Source of the DNA: Flavobacteriales bacterium
Lineage (GTDB): Bacteria > Bacteroidota > Bacteroidia > Flavobacteriales_F > PHOS-HE28
DNA length: 64,000 nt
NCBI GenBank assembly: GCA_016703005.1
Contig: JADJCX010000001.1
Span: 248,001 to 312,000, forward strand
Reading direction: 5' to 3'
Below, piece by piece: positions 1-9,072 of the stretch (position 1 is its first letter; each line of letters starts with the position of its first letter). The position numbers were made by a program, and so were the translations under genes. Below the pieces are notes generated by a model. It ran no database searches and was not told the origin of the DNA. It saw nothing but the letters and a program-made list of their open reading frames with translations.

Positions 1-293
1 GGAACATGGGTGGTGCCGTTCAGCGGGTCCACGAAGTCCATGCGCAGTTCGCCGTACCAATCGTAGCTGTGGAGAACACTGGTATATGCACCGATGCCGT
101 AATCATAAGTCTGCGGCGCGGTAAGAACCCCGTTACTGCTGAAGACCACCCCGCACGCTTGGAACTGGTTCGTGATATCCGTTCCGCTCGTGATGCCTTC
201 GAAGTTGAGGGTGTCGCACTGCGCTGCGGCGTTCGAGGGGCTGAGGAGGGTCGAAAAGAGCAGTGCGGTAATGGCGAGTACGGGAGTCTTCAT
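1..293 (-). CDS. Secreted protein, N-terminal part only (cut by window edge)
   Basis: Only the 5' part of this leftward gene is present; it runs off the left edge without a stop. The first 97 codons read from the ATG complementary to 291-293. A clear signal peptide (MKTPVLAITALLFST, then a small-residue stretch ending AAAQ) says the product is exported. The mature part starts CDTLNFEGITSGTDI and continues with aromatic, beta-rich sequence (YDYGIG, YDWYGELRMDF). I do not recognise the family; the opening resembles jelly-roll-like secreted domains that begin with a 'FEG' strand. It is divergent from the chaperone cluster that starts at 502. Confidence 0.6.
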   Translation of the reverse strand, partial: MKTPVLAITALLFSTLLSPSNAAAQCDTLNFEGITSGTDITNQFQACGVVFSSNGVLTAPQTYDYGIGAYTSVLHSYDWYGELRMDFVDPLNGTTHV

Positions 294-416
294 GGGTAGG
301 TGGTTTTGCACGGGGAAGGTAGGGCGCGATAGCCAACGGGCCCGCGACCTGTCCCAGCAGGTAAACTTCGATCTTTTTAACTGCCTTATTGCCAGTGGCC
401 CGCAAGCGATCCCGGT

Positions 417-424
417 TAGATTTG
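417..424 (+). promoter_or_regulatory. Possible -7 element (TAGATTTG) for the chaperone cluster
   Basis: TAGATTTG fits the Bacteroidota -7 consensus TAnnTTTG and lies about 78 bases before the ATG at 502. The best upstream TTG (389-391) is 25 bases away, longer than the usual 19-21, so this is only a candidate. The rest of the 294-501 gap shows no gene. Confidence 0.3.
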
Positions 425-501
425 GCACCCTTTTGCACCCCCCCCGCTGCCTTCCATGTCAGTGAGGGTGAAGACCAACGAAGACCTCAACCCTACTAGT
501 G

Positions 502-2670
502 ATGATCCTGAAGAAGTGGATGCCGGCCATCGCCCTCGCGATGCTGGCGCAATGCGGAATTGCACAAAACACCAATGGCAAGGCCGAAGGACTGGCCACC
601 GATGACCCGGTGCTGATGACCGTTGATGGCAAACCGGTAACGCGCAGCGAGTTCGAAGCGATCTACAAGAAGAACAACAAGGATGCTGCGGTGACCAAGG
701 AGGCCTTGGACGAGTATTTGGAACTGTTCATCAACTACAAGTTGAAAGTGCGGGAGGCCGAAAGCCTGGGCATGGACACCGTGAAGAAATTCCGCGATGA
801 GTTGGCCGGTTACCGCACGCAGTTGGCCCGCCCGTACCTCGTCGACCGCAACTTGAATGACGCCTTGATGCAGGAGGCGTACGGCCGCAGTCAGCAGGAA
901 GTGCGTGCGAGCCACATCCTTATCACCTGCACGCCGGAGGCCACGCCCGAGGACACGCTGAAGGCGTACAAGAAAGTGCTGAGCATTCGCGACAGGGTGA
1001 TGGCGGGCGAGGATTTCGCCACGGTTGCAAAGGCTGAAAGCAAGGATCCCAGTGCCGCACAGAACGGCGGAGACCTCGGCTACTTCAGCGCGTTGCAGAT
1101 GGTTTATCCGTTCGAGAATGCCGCTTACAACACACCAGTGGGCCAAGTGAGCCAGCCGGTGCGCACCCGTTTCGGCTACCACGTGATCAAGGTGGTGGAC
1201 AAGCGACCGGCGCGCGGCCAAGTGAAGGTGGCGCACATCATGCTGCGCAGCATAGAGAACGACAGTACCAAAGCCCGTGAGGCCGATAAGCGGATCATGG
1301 AGATCCATGCGATGTGCGTGGCGAACCCCGATCAATTCGCAGACCTCGCCTTGAAGTACAGCGAAGACAGCGGCACCAGTGCAAAGGGTGGCGAGCTGCC
1401 TATGTTCGGCAGCGGCAAGATGATCGAGGAGTTCGAGAACGAGAGCTTCAGCCTTATCGCTGATGGCCAGATCAGTAAGCCCTTCAAGACACGCTACGGT
1501 TGGCATATCGTGAAGCGATTGGAGTACCAAGCACCACCGACGTTCGACCAAGCCAAGGGCGAATTGAAAGGCAAGATCCAAAAGGACAGCCGCGCCGACA
1601 TCACCAAGCGCGCGTTCATAAGCGAACTGCGCAAGGAGTACAAATACGCGCCCATGTTGAAGAACATGAAGCCCGTGTACGCCATGGTGGACAGCACCAT
1701 CTTCCTGAAAGGCACCAACTTGAACGACACGATCTTACGCCGCAACACGGTAGAGGGGCCGATCACCATCAATGGCATGCGGTACCGCCGCGAGATCAAC
1801 GGAACGCTGAAGAACGGCAAATTGGTGAACATCCGCAGCCGCCAGCATCAGGACCTCGTTGCCGATCCGAACGACACCGTGGTTGTGCGCGATATTCACG
1901 AAGGTTGGGCGCCGAACGCGGCCAAGCTGGAGAAGTTGAACAAGCCCTTGTTCTCGCTCAACGACCGTACATGGACCCAAGCCGACTTCCTGCGTCACTT
2001 GGAGACCAAGCAAGCACGTGGCAAGAGCGAACCCATTCCGGCGTATGTGGACAGCAAGTTCGAAGGCTGGGTGGATGAGACCTTGATGAGCTACGAAGAT
2101 GGCCGTTTGGAAGAGAAACATCCTGAGTTCCGGATGCTGATGAAGGAGTACCGTGATGGGATCCTGCTCTTCGAACTCACCGATCAGCAGGTGTGGAGCC
2201 GTGCGGTGAAAGACAGCACCGGCCTGAAGCAGTATTACGATGGTCACGCGAACGACTTCATGCATCCTGTGCGCTACGATGCCGACATCTACACCTGTGC
2301 CAATGCGGCCGTCGCCGAGCAAACGCGCAAACTGTTGAAGAAAGGGAAGCGCGGAGAGGAATTGACCGCAGTGGTCAACAAGACCAGCGCGTTGAACCTG
2401 AGCATCGAATCCGGTCGCTACACGGCAGAGGAGAAGCCCTTTTTGAAAGGCATCGCGCTTCCCGGCCTCTCGGACAACTTCGACCTCGATGGCCGCGTTG
2501 TTATCGCCGACATGAAGCAAGTGGTGGCCCCTACCCCGAAAACCTTGGACGAGTCGCGCGGCCTGGTCACTGCCGCTTATCAAGATCGTTTGGAGAAGGA
2601 TTGGATCGCACAATTGCGCGCCAAGTACAAAGTGGTCACGGACCCGGACGTGCTCTATTCCATTCGCTGA
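502..2670 (+). CDS. Peptidyl-prolyl isomerase with two parvulin domains
   Basis: Exported folding helper of the SurA/PpiC type, expected to assist outer-membrane and secreted proteins in the periplasm. The product is about 722 residues. A signal peptide (MILKKWMPAIALAMLAQCGIAQ) is followed by a SurA-N-like helical part (VTRSEFEAIYKK, LELFINYKLKVREAE). Two parvulin domains follow: one from about residue 134 (VRASHILI ... GGDLGYFSALQMVYPFE ... FGYHVIKVVD) and one from about 241 (VKVAHIMLRS ... GGELPMFGSGKMIEEFE ... YGWHIVKRLE). The remaining half has no motif I can name and ends in a second helical section. I chose the ATG at 502 over the GTG directly before it. It leads a tight run of three chaperone-like genes; the next begins 11 bases after its stop. 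Confidence 0.85.
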   Translation: MILKKWMPAIALAMLAQCGIAQNTNGKAEGLATDDPVLMTVDGKPVTRSEFEAIYKKNNKDAAVTKEALDEYLELFINYKLKVREAESLGMDTVKKFRDELAGYRTQLARPYLVDRNLNDALMQEAYGRSQQEVRASHILITCTPEATPEDTLKAYKKVLSIRDRVMAGEDFATVAKAESKDPSAAQNGGDLGYFSALQMVYPFENAAYNTPVGQVSQPVRTRFGYHVIKVVDKRPARGQVKVAHIMLRSIENDSTKAREADKRIMEIHAMCVANPDQFADLALKYSEDSGTSAKGGELPMFGSGKMIEEFENESFSLIADGQISKPFKTRYGWHIVKRLEYQAPPTFDQAKGELKGKIQKDSRADITKRAFISELRKEYKYAPMLKNMKPVYAMVDSTIFLKGTNLNDTILRRNTVEGPITINGMRYRREINGTLKNGKLVNIRSRQHQDLVADPNDTVVVRDIHEGWAPNAAKLEKLNKPLFSLNDRTWTQADFLRHLETKQARGKSEPIPAYVDSKFEGWVDETLMSYEDGRLEEKHPEFRMLMKEYRDGILLFELTDQQVWSRAVKDSTGLKQYYDGHANDFMHPVRYDADIYTCANAAVAEQTRKLLKKGKRGEELTAVVNKTSALNLSIESGRYTAEEKPFLKGIALPGLSDNFDLDGRVVIADMKQVVAPTPKTLDESRGLVTAAYQDRLEKDWIAQLRAKYKVVTDPDVLYSIR

Positions 2671-2680
2671 ATCCTGCCCA

Positions 2681-3538
2681 TTGATCGCACGACCAGCGCA
2701 CCCGGTATTGCTTATGGCGCTGGCTTGCGTTGCCGGATGCGGCAACGGTAGGGCAACGGATGCGGATGTAGTTGCCCGTGCGTACACCGAGTTTTTATCG
2801 CGCAATGAACTCCGGCAGGTGATCCCGATGGACGCTTCGGTGGAAGACAGCGCGGCAATGGCGACGCTTTACATCGAGAATTGGATGCGTGATCGCGTGC
2901 TGATGGCTCACGCGGAAATGAACCTCAGCGCGGCACAAAAGGACGTCGAGGCCGAATTGCTGGCTTATCGCCGTTCGCTGATCCTGCATGCCTATGAGCA
3001 AGCCCTCATCGACCAGAAGCTCGATACGATCGTTACCACCGCACAAGTGGAAGAATACTTCGCGGCCAATGAGAAGAACTTCGTTCTGAAAGAGGACATC
3101 GTGCGCGTGCGCTGGTTCAAGGTGCGCGAGGACGATCGGAAAACCTTGAAGCGGTTGGAGGACCTGTGGGGCAGCGATGATGCTTCCAAACTGCGCGAAT
3201 TGGAGATATGGTTGGCCCAACGGGGCATTTCGATCTTCGATACCGGCGAGGAATGGGTGGATTTCGAGGACCTACAGCGCGACGTACCGCTGAATACGGA
3301 CAATGCAACCGATCTGCTCGACCGAACGGATCGTGTGGTCGTCAAGGACAGTGTGAACACGTATTTCGTCGACCTGCTCGAACACCGCTTGCGAACCGGT
3401 ACGGCACCGGTGCAACGGGTGGCCACCGAGATCAAGGCCATCATCATCAACCAGCGGAAGTTGCGCCTGCTGGAAACCATGCGTAACGATCTTTACAACA
3501 ATGCCTTCGCGAACAAGGATGTGGAACGCTTGCACTAA
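2681..3538 (+). CDS. SurA-N-like lipoprotein without a parvulin domain
   Basis: Predicted lipoprotein of 285 residues. From a TTG start the protein reads MIARPAHPVLLMALACVAGC, a lipobox with the acylated Cys at residue 20; the next ATG would leave too short a signal. The front half resembles SurA N-terminal helices (YIENWMRDRVLMAHAEM, then KLDTIVTTAQVEEYFAANEKNF), but no parvulin signature (HILL, GGxLG, WHIV) follows. It is therefore probably a chaperone relative that lost or never had the isomerase domain. It lies between two parvulin genes with an 11-base gap before it and a coding overlap after it, so co-expression is likely. Function is inferred from these neighbours and the weak helical similarity. 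Confidence 0.65.
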   Translation: MIARPAHPVLLMALACVAGCGNGRATDADVVARAYTEFLSRNELRQVIPMDASVEDSAAMATLYIENWMRDRVLMAHAEMNLSAAQKDVEAELLAYRRSLILHAYEQALIDQKLDTIVTTAQVEEYFAANEKNFVLKEDIVRVRWFKVREDDRKTLKRLEDLWGSDDASKLRELEIWLAQRGISIFDTGEEWVDFEDLQRDVPLNTDNATDLLDRTDRVVVKDSVNTYFVDLLEHRLRTGTAPVQRVATEIKAIIINQRKLRLLETMRNDLYNNAFANKDVERLH

Positions 3539-4895
3539 GACCTTGGCGATGCTAGTGCTGTTGCCGGTGTGCACCTTGGCACAGCCGGAGGCGCCGCGTC
3601 CTACAGGACAACTCATCGACGGCATGATCGGGGTGGTGGGGCAGGAGATGCTCATGCACAGCGATCTCATACAACGGTTGGAGCAAGCGCGCCAAGCCGG
3701 TGACCCGGTTGACAACAGCGCCCGGTGCGGCATGTTGGAGGACATGTTGTACGAGAAGTTGCTCTTGGAACAAGCCCGGTTGGACAGCGTGTTCGTTGAC
3801 GAGGCGCAGGTGCAAGCGGAATTGGACCGCCGCATCCGATACTTCGTCCAGCAGTTGGGCAGCGAGGAGAAGCTTGAAGAGTTCTACGGCAAGAGCATCA
3901 CTGAGATCAAGGATGATTTCCACGACCAGATCGCCGACCAATTGCTTGTGCAGCAAATGCAGCAATCGGTCACGGGCGACATCCGTGTGATCCCGAAGGA
4001 TGTAAAGAAGTTCTTCGAATCGATCCCGAAGGACAGCCTTCCCTTCATGAACGCCGAAGTGGAATGGGCGCACATAGTGCGCGTACCGAAACCCAGTGCG
4101 GCCGAGATCAGCCGTGTACGCAGGCAATTGGAGGAGTGGCGGGCATCGTTCATCAAAGGGGACAAGGACTTCTGCGCCATTGCCACCATCCGCAGCGACG
4201 ATCAGGGCTCAGCAATGAATTGTGGGGAACTGGGCATGGTGAGCCCCGGCACCATGGTGGAGGCGTTCGACAACGCGGCCATGGGGCTGCAGGATGGTGA
4301 GTACAGCCAAGTGTTCCAAACGGAGTACGGTTGGCACCTGATGCAGATGATCGAACGGCGCGGGCAGCAATACAACGCACGGCACATTCTGTTGAAACCG
4401 AAGACGGGCGATCCAGAGCGTAACAAGGAGCGGGCGATGCTCGACAGTCTTGCGCGGTTGGTGCGCAGTGGAACGGCCAGCTTCACCGCCCTCGCCGGCA
4501 TCCATAGCGAGGACGAGGAAAGTCGTGCGCTGAACGGAATGGTAACCGAGCCCAACAGCAATAGCACGCATTGGAAGATGAGCGACATGACCGCGGACAT
4601 GTTCCAAGTGGTGGACAAGCTGCGCCCTGGTATGGTGAGCGATGTGCTGCCCGTGAGCATGCCCAACGGGGACAAGGCATTTCGCATCGTGCAGTTATTG
4701 AACCGAACCGAACCGCATGTGGCCAACCTGAAGGATGATTACGCCATGCTGCAAAGTGGCGCCGAGAACGAGCGGCGTGCGTTGGCGGTGCAGCGTTGGC
4801 TCGATGAACGCACCAAGGAAACGTACATACACATCCACCCCGATTACCAAAGCTGCGCCTTCCGTAACGCGTGGGTGAAACCGATACCTGAGTAA
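3519..4895 (+). CDS. surA: SurA-like periplasmic chaperone / peptidyl-prolyl isomerase
   Basis: Periplasmic chaperone with peptidyl-prolyl isomerase domains, expected to escort outer-membrane proteins. From the ATG at 3519 the signal peptide is MWNACTKTLAMLVLLPVCTLAQ; an ATG at 3501 in the same frame would only add six residues. A SurA N-terminal domain follows (IDGMIGVVGQEMLMHSDL, EKLLLEQARLDSV, LEEFYGKSITEIKDDF). A parvulin domain covers about residues 181-280 (VEWAHIVRVPK ... CGELGMVSPGTMVEAF ... YGWHLMQMIER), and a second starts near 285 (YNARHILLKPKTGDPE). The start lies inside the 3' end of the preceding lipoprotein gene, which implies translational coupling. A MoxR ATPase follows. Confidence 0.85.
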   Translation: MWNACTKTLAMLVLLPVCTLAQPEAPRPTGQLIDGMIGVVGQEMLMHSDLIQRLEQARQAGDPVDNSARCGMLEDMLYEKLLLEQARLDSVFVDEAQVQAELDRRIRYFVQQLGSEEKLEEFYGKSITEIKDDFHDQIADQLLVQQMQQSVTGDIRVIPKDVKKFFESIPKDSLPFMNAEVEWAHIVRVPKPSAAEISRVRRQLEEWRASFIKGDKDFCAIATIRSDDQGSAMNCGELGMVSPGTMVEAFDNAAMGLQDGEYSQVFQTEYGWHLMQMIERRGQQYNARHILLKPKTGDPERNKERAMLDSLARLVRSGTASFTALAGIHSEDEESRALNGMVTEPNSNSTHWKMSDMTADMFQVVDKLRPGMVSDVLPVSMPNGDKAFRIVQLLNRTEPHVANLKDDYAMLQSGAENERRALAVQRWLDERTKETYIHIHPDYQSCAFRNAWVKPIPE

Positions 4896-4964
4896 CAAAG
4901 TCCGTGTTGTTGTGTGCCGCGCGAGCTGCACACATTGACACTTGGCACGAAGCCCCAAGACCTG

Positions 4965-5918
4965 ATGAACGACGTGGAAGCAGTGGCCCGCTTTGGCGAG
5001 CAGTACAAGCGCCTGAAGGCGGAAGTGAACAAGGTGATCATCGGCCAGGACGCCGTGGTGAACGATGTGCTCATCGCCATCTTCAGTCGCGGACATGGCT
5101 TGTTGGTCGGCGTGCCGGGATTGGCGAAGACCCTGCTGGTGAGCACGGTGGGCAAGGCTCTGGGCCTTTCCTTCAACCGTATCCAGTTCACGCCCGACCT
5201 GATGCCGAGCGATATCATCGGCAGCGAGATCCTCGATCAGGACCGGACGTTCCGGTTCGTGAAGGGTCCCTTGTTCGCCAACATCATCTTGGCTGATGAG
5301 ATCAACCGCACACCACCGAAGACACAGGCTGCGTTGCTCGAAGCGATGCAGGAGAAAGCGGTGACCGCTGCTGGTAACACTTATCCGTTGCCCGACCCGT
5401 TCTTCGTATTGGCCACGCAGAACCCCATTGAACAGGAAGGAACCTATCCCTTGCCCGAGGCGCAGCTCGATCGTTTCATGTTCAACATCTGGGTGGATTA
5501 TCCAACGTACCAAGAGGAACTCGCCGTGGTTAAAGCCACCACCAACGATAGCGTGCAGGATGTGAAGCCTGTTCTCTCGGTCGAGGACATTAAGTTCTAT
5601 CAAGGCTTGGTGCGGCGCGTACCGGTTCCGGACAACGTTGTGGAATACGCCGTGAAACTTGCTGGCCGCACACGTCCTGGTTTGAATGGTGCGCCCGCCA
5701 TCATCAACGACAACGTGAGTTGGGGCGCAGGCCCGCGTGCCTCGCAGTTCTTGGTGATCGGGGCCAAGTGCCATGCCTTGGTACACGGTAAGTACAGTCC
5801 GGATATCGAGGATGTGCAGGCCGTTGCGAAACCCATCCTGCGCCACCGCTTGGTGCGCAACTACCGCGCGGAAGCTGAGGGCATCACCGTTGATAAGATC
5901 GTGGAGGGGGTGATGTAA
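4965..5918 (+). CDS. MoxR-family AAA+ ATPase
   Basis: AAA+ ATPase of the MoxR/AAA_3 group, cytoplasmic, usually working with von Willebrand A-domain partners in chaperone-like assembly or stress roles. About 317 residues from the ATG at 4965 (MNDVEAVARFGEQY). The Walker A motif is GVPGLAKT at about residue 49 and Walker B is IILADEINR with the acidic pair at about 111-112. Sensor 1 reads FFVLATQNPIEQEGTYPLPE, followed by AQLDRFMF, all hallmarks of the family. An upstream GTG at 4914 is possible but adds unconserved sequence. It directly follows the surA-like genes; the usual DUF58/vWA partners are not downstream, where a membrane methyltransferase sits instead. Confidence 0.9.
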   Translation: MNDVEAVARFGEQYKRLKAEVNKVIIGQDAVVNDVLIAIFSRGHGLLVGVPGLAKTLLVSTVGKALGLSFNRIQFTPDLMPSDIIGSEILDQDRTFRFVKGPLFANIILADEINRTPPKTQAALLEAMQEKAVTAAGNTYPLPDPFFVLATQNPIEQEGTYPLPEAQLDRFMFNIWVDYPTYQEELAVVKATTNDSVQDVKPVLSVEDIKFYQGLVRRVPVPDNVVEYAVKLAGRTRPGLNGAPAIINDNVSWGAGPRASQFLVIGAKCHALVHGKYSPDIEDVQAVAKPILRHRLVRNYRAEAEGITVDKIVEGVM

Positions 5919-5965
5919 GTGGATGTGGGGAATGTGGAAATGAGTTCGTGCATGTACTTGGTTGC

Positions 5966-6400
5966 ATGAAAACGTCCACCCGATCACTGCTCCTTGTCGT
6001 CGCTCAATTCTCGTCTATCGCTGTTTTGCTGGTCGCCGGCCCAAGGCAGTTGCCGTGGTGGGCTTGGCTACCGTTCACATCAGGGATCGCGCTCTTTCTT
6101 TGGTCTGCTTGGGCGTTGGGTGCCAACTTCACGGTGATGCCGGAACCGAGGGCGGGGAACAGGGTCGTGCATCGCGGTCCTTACCGATGGTTACGGCATC
6201 CCATGTACACGTCGGTGATCCTGTGTGCATTGGCTGTAACATGCGGTGGCTTCAGCGCTTGGCGTGCAATGGCTTGTGTCGTTTGCATTGGTGCCCTCGT
6301 GTTGAAGGTGCATCATGAGGAGATCCTGCTTGCTGCCCAGCATCCGGGCTATCTGCCGTCGATGGCAGGCACTTGGCGCCTTCTGCCGCTCATTTGGTAG
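5966..6400 (+). CDS. Isoprenylcysteine carboxyl methyltransferase-like membrane protein
   Basis: Small integral membrane methyltransferase-like protein of 144 residues from the ATG at 5966 (MKTSTRSLLLVVAQ). At least three hydrophobic spans are visible (RSLLLVVAQFSSIAVLLV, WWAWLPFTSGIALFLW, TSVILCALAVTC). The family signature GPYRWLRHPMYTSV, the SAM-dependent ICMT/PEMT-like motif, is intact at about 77-90, and a C-terminal EE pair (HHEEILLAAQHPGY) is present as in relatives. The true substrate is unknown; most bacterial members are not tied to prenylated proteins. It follows moxR by under 50 bases and may share its transcript. Confidence 0.8.
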   Translation: MKTSTRSLLLVVAQFSSIAVLLVAGPRQLPWWAWLPFTSGIALFLWSAWALGANFTVMPEPRAGNRVVHRGPYRWLRHPMYTSVILCALAVTCGGFSAWRAMACVVCIGALVLKVHHEEILLAAQHPGYLPSMAGTWRLLPLIW

Positions 6401-6491
6401 GCTTTAGGCGCGTTGGTCAGGCGGCTTTCGACTTCCGGCGGATGTTGGTATGTACCGGTCGAGCGGCAACCTTTGCGTCAATCCACCGACC

Positions 6492-6499
6492 TACTTTTG
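6492..6499 (+). promoter_or_regulatory. Promoter -7 element TACTTTTG
   Basis: TACTTTTG matches TAnnTTTG and ends 26 bases before the ATG at 6526. A TTTG at 6472-6475 could serve as the -33 element with a slightly short spacer of 16 bases. Confidence 0.45.
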
Positions 6500-6525
6500 G
6501 ACACCTCCCGTAACGCACCCAGATC

Positions 6526-7303
6526 ATGAACTTCCGTACCCTCTTTTTCGCTGTCGCAAGTGCGATAGGTGTTTCCGCGTCAGCGCTGCCCATCCTCGAT
6601 ATCGCATTAGTGGATCAGGGCAACGGCAATCTGGAGGTGCGGTTCCGACCGGATGAGAACTTCGATGGGGTGTTCAGCGGTATCGTGTTCACGATCCGAT
6701 GGGAAGTAGCAAGCGGTGCCACATTGGGCAACGAGAACCAATTGAGCCCGATAGCTGATTATATCCCCGTTACCAAGAGCGGCCCTGAAACCGACGATGG
6801 TACTTACCGCTACCAGCCATTCGTAGGCTTCGGCTTTTCGTCGCTCGCGACCGAGGGCACCAGTTGGGTTGCAGGGGTTGAGTATGTCTTGTGCATAATA
6901 CCCGTGCTGAACGGTGTGGACCTGTTCGAGATCGTGAACGACTCTTGGACAGCTGCGAACAATGCGGACTATTTCGTTTCACTGAACGGTAGCAACCAGA
7001 CCGGCATCATCTACGGCAACCCGGCCATGGTGGTGGAGGGCACACCGATCGCGGGGATCACGGTGCAGTTGCAGCCGAACCCTGCTACCGATGCAACGGT
7101 GTTGACCATTTCGGCAGTGAAAGCACGGTGGTGAACGCACAGCTCTGCGACCCGCCGGGCGCACGGTATGGCAGCAGGATGTCGCTGCTTTCAGCGGAAC
7201 GCGGAAGGAGAACATCCATCTGAGCACACTGAGCGCCGGCACCTACATGCTTCACTTGCGCACCAATGAAGGGCTCCGTACGGAGCGCTTGGTGATCCAA
7301 TAA
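6526..7303 (+). CDS. T9SS-exported protein, frame broken twice in the sorting domain
   Basis: Secreted protein with signal peptide MNFRTLFFAVASAIGVSASA. The main domain (LDIALVDQGNGNLEVRFRP, FTIRWEVASGATLG, NNADYFVSLNGSNQTGII) is clearly homologous to the front of the gene starting at 32164; I know no function for it. After residue 190 a T9SS tail starts (VQLQPNPATDATVLTIS) but the frame stops at 7134. The rest of the tail is present in other frames: STVVNAQLCD near 7127-7155, then RTVWQQDVAAFSGTRKEN ... LSAGTYMLHLRT ... ERLVIQ to the stop at 7301-7303. Two small indels, near 7122 and 7160, restore the full domain. I treat the breaks as probable sequence errors, though a real decayed tail cannot be excluded. 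Confidence 0.65.
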
Positions 7304-7373
7304 CCCGAACCTGACCAAGGGACCCGATGACGCCTTCACCACCGGCGTGATCGGGTCCTTCTATTTTGGCCCT

Positions 7374-9051
7374 ATGCGAACTCAAAGCCTCGTTGCCATT
7401 TTCATGTGCTCAGCGTCAACGATCATCGCACAAACGCCTTGTGTCGGTGGCATGGCGGGTACCTATCCGTGCGATAAGGTGGATCTATTGGCCTTTATGA
7501 CATTGGCGCAAATGGGCACCACGGTAACGCCACACGCCGCCGATATCTGGGGCTGGACCGACCCGCTGGACCAGCACGAGTACGCGATACTCGGCCTGAA
7601 CAATGGAACGGCCTTCATAGACATCACAGTGCCTACGGCGCCCGTACGCATCGGCAATCTTCCCACCCACACCGGTTCCAGCAATATGTGGCGCGATGTG
7701 GACGTGGCCGGTAACTGGTGCTACGTCGGTAGCGAGATGGCAGGCCATGGCTTGCAGGTCTTCGACCTCACGCGGCTGCGCAACGTTGCCAACCCGCCTG
7801 TGGTCTTCACCGAAGACGCGTGGTTCGGTGGTATCGGCAACAGCCACACCATCTGTGCGGATAAGGTCCATCCCTATGTATACACGGTCGGCACTTCGGT
7901 CAACAGCGGGGGGCTTACCGCGATCAACGTAAGCAACCCGTTGTTGCCGACGCTCGCCGGTACGTTCACCAACGAAGGCTACATCCACGAGAATGCGCAC
8001 GCGCATCTTCGACTTGTTGGATCTTGACGCACCCGTATACCTTGGTGCGTACACCAGCCCGCTGCTCAGCACAGACCATAACCAGTACATCAGCAAGGAC
8101 CTCGTCTATCAATCGAACTATAGCAGCGGTCTGCGCATTCTGGACCTTGCACCGGTGGCCACTGGCACGTTAACTCCCGTCGCCTTCTTCGATACCTACC
8201 CCGCGAACAATGCCGTGGGTTACAACGGAGCGTGGGGTAACTATCCGTACTTCAGAAGCGGTGTGGTGATCAATACGGACCGGCTGGCGGGTCTGTTCAT
8301 CGTTATGCCGCGTCTTTCGCTCCGCTTGAAGGCGATACTGGAAGGGCCGTTCGACCCGAACAGCGGCTTAATGCACGACAGCCTTCGTGTGCGCGGGTTC
8401 CTTCCGGCGACCGAGCCGTACACGGCACTCGGACTTCCTCCGATCAATTCACCGGCGGTGGGCAACTTGGCGCTGGGTCCACTGGCGGTTACCGGCAACA
8501 ACGCCTTGGTGGATTGGGTAGTGGTTGAACTACGCGATCCGCTGGCCCCTTCCGTTGTGAAGGCGCGCACGATCGGGTTGCTGCAACGCGACGGCGATAT
8601 CGTGGCCACTGACGGAACATCGGCGGTGCAGTTCTCCATCGCTGTGAACGACTACTTGGTCGCGGTGCGGCACCGCACGCATTTGGGTTGTATGACCGCA
8701 GCCGCGCAGCGCGTGAGCATTGCCGAGAAGAGCTACAACCTGAGCAACGGAAGTCTGGCGTTGTTCGGCACGGGTGCCACGAAGTCCATTGGCGCTGTAC
8801 AAGCGTTGTGGACGGGTAACGCCGAGCGCGACACACAGCTCAAGTACACCGGCACGCTGAACGATCGCGATCCCATTCTGGTTGCCGTGGGTGGCACGGT
8901 TCCGACAGCGACGGTCGCAGGCTACTTGCTCACCGACGTGAACATGGACGGCACTGCCAAGTACACCGGAACGGGTAACGACCGGGACCCCATACTCATC
9001 AACGTTGGCGGCACTGTGCCGACGAACACTCGCGTGGAGCAGTTGCCATGA
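7374..9051 (+). CDS. Choice-of-anchor B protein with shared C-terminal module; broken and missing its middle
   Basis: Exported protein of the choice-of-anchor B type (LVIVD-like propeller). After signal peptide MRTQSLVAIFMCSASTIIAQ it has the typical opening CVGGMAGTYPCDKVDLLAFM and blades such as YAILGLNNGTAFIDITVP and WRDVDVAGNWCYVGSE. The first frame ends at 8027 just after GYIHENAHA. A second frame from about 7993 continues at a later part of the fold (TRIFDLLDLDAPVYLGAY, DHNQYISKDLVYQSNY, GLRILDLAPVA, YNGAWGNYPYFRSGVV). The middle blades usually found between these points are absent, so there is a deletion as well as a frame change near 7995-8010. From 8314 the shared module follows, with LVQRDGD-like LLQRDGDIV, VAVRHRTHLG, two KYTGTxNDRDPIL units and the end TRVEQLP. 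Start is the ATG at 7374. Confidence 0.65.
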
Positions 9052-9072
9052 AGCACTGCGCGAAAGGATGAC

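Noticed and set aside
496..1581. A 361-codon frame opposite the first parvulin gene
   Set aside because: Shadow of the well-conserved plus-strand gene; no start context or domain.
4695..5987. A 430-codon minus-strand frame opposite the MoxR gene
   Set aside because: Shadow frame of a strongly conserved ATPase; no recognisable protein features.
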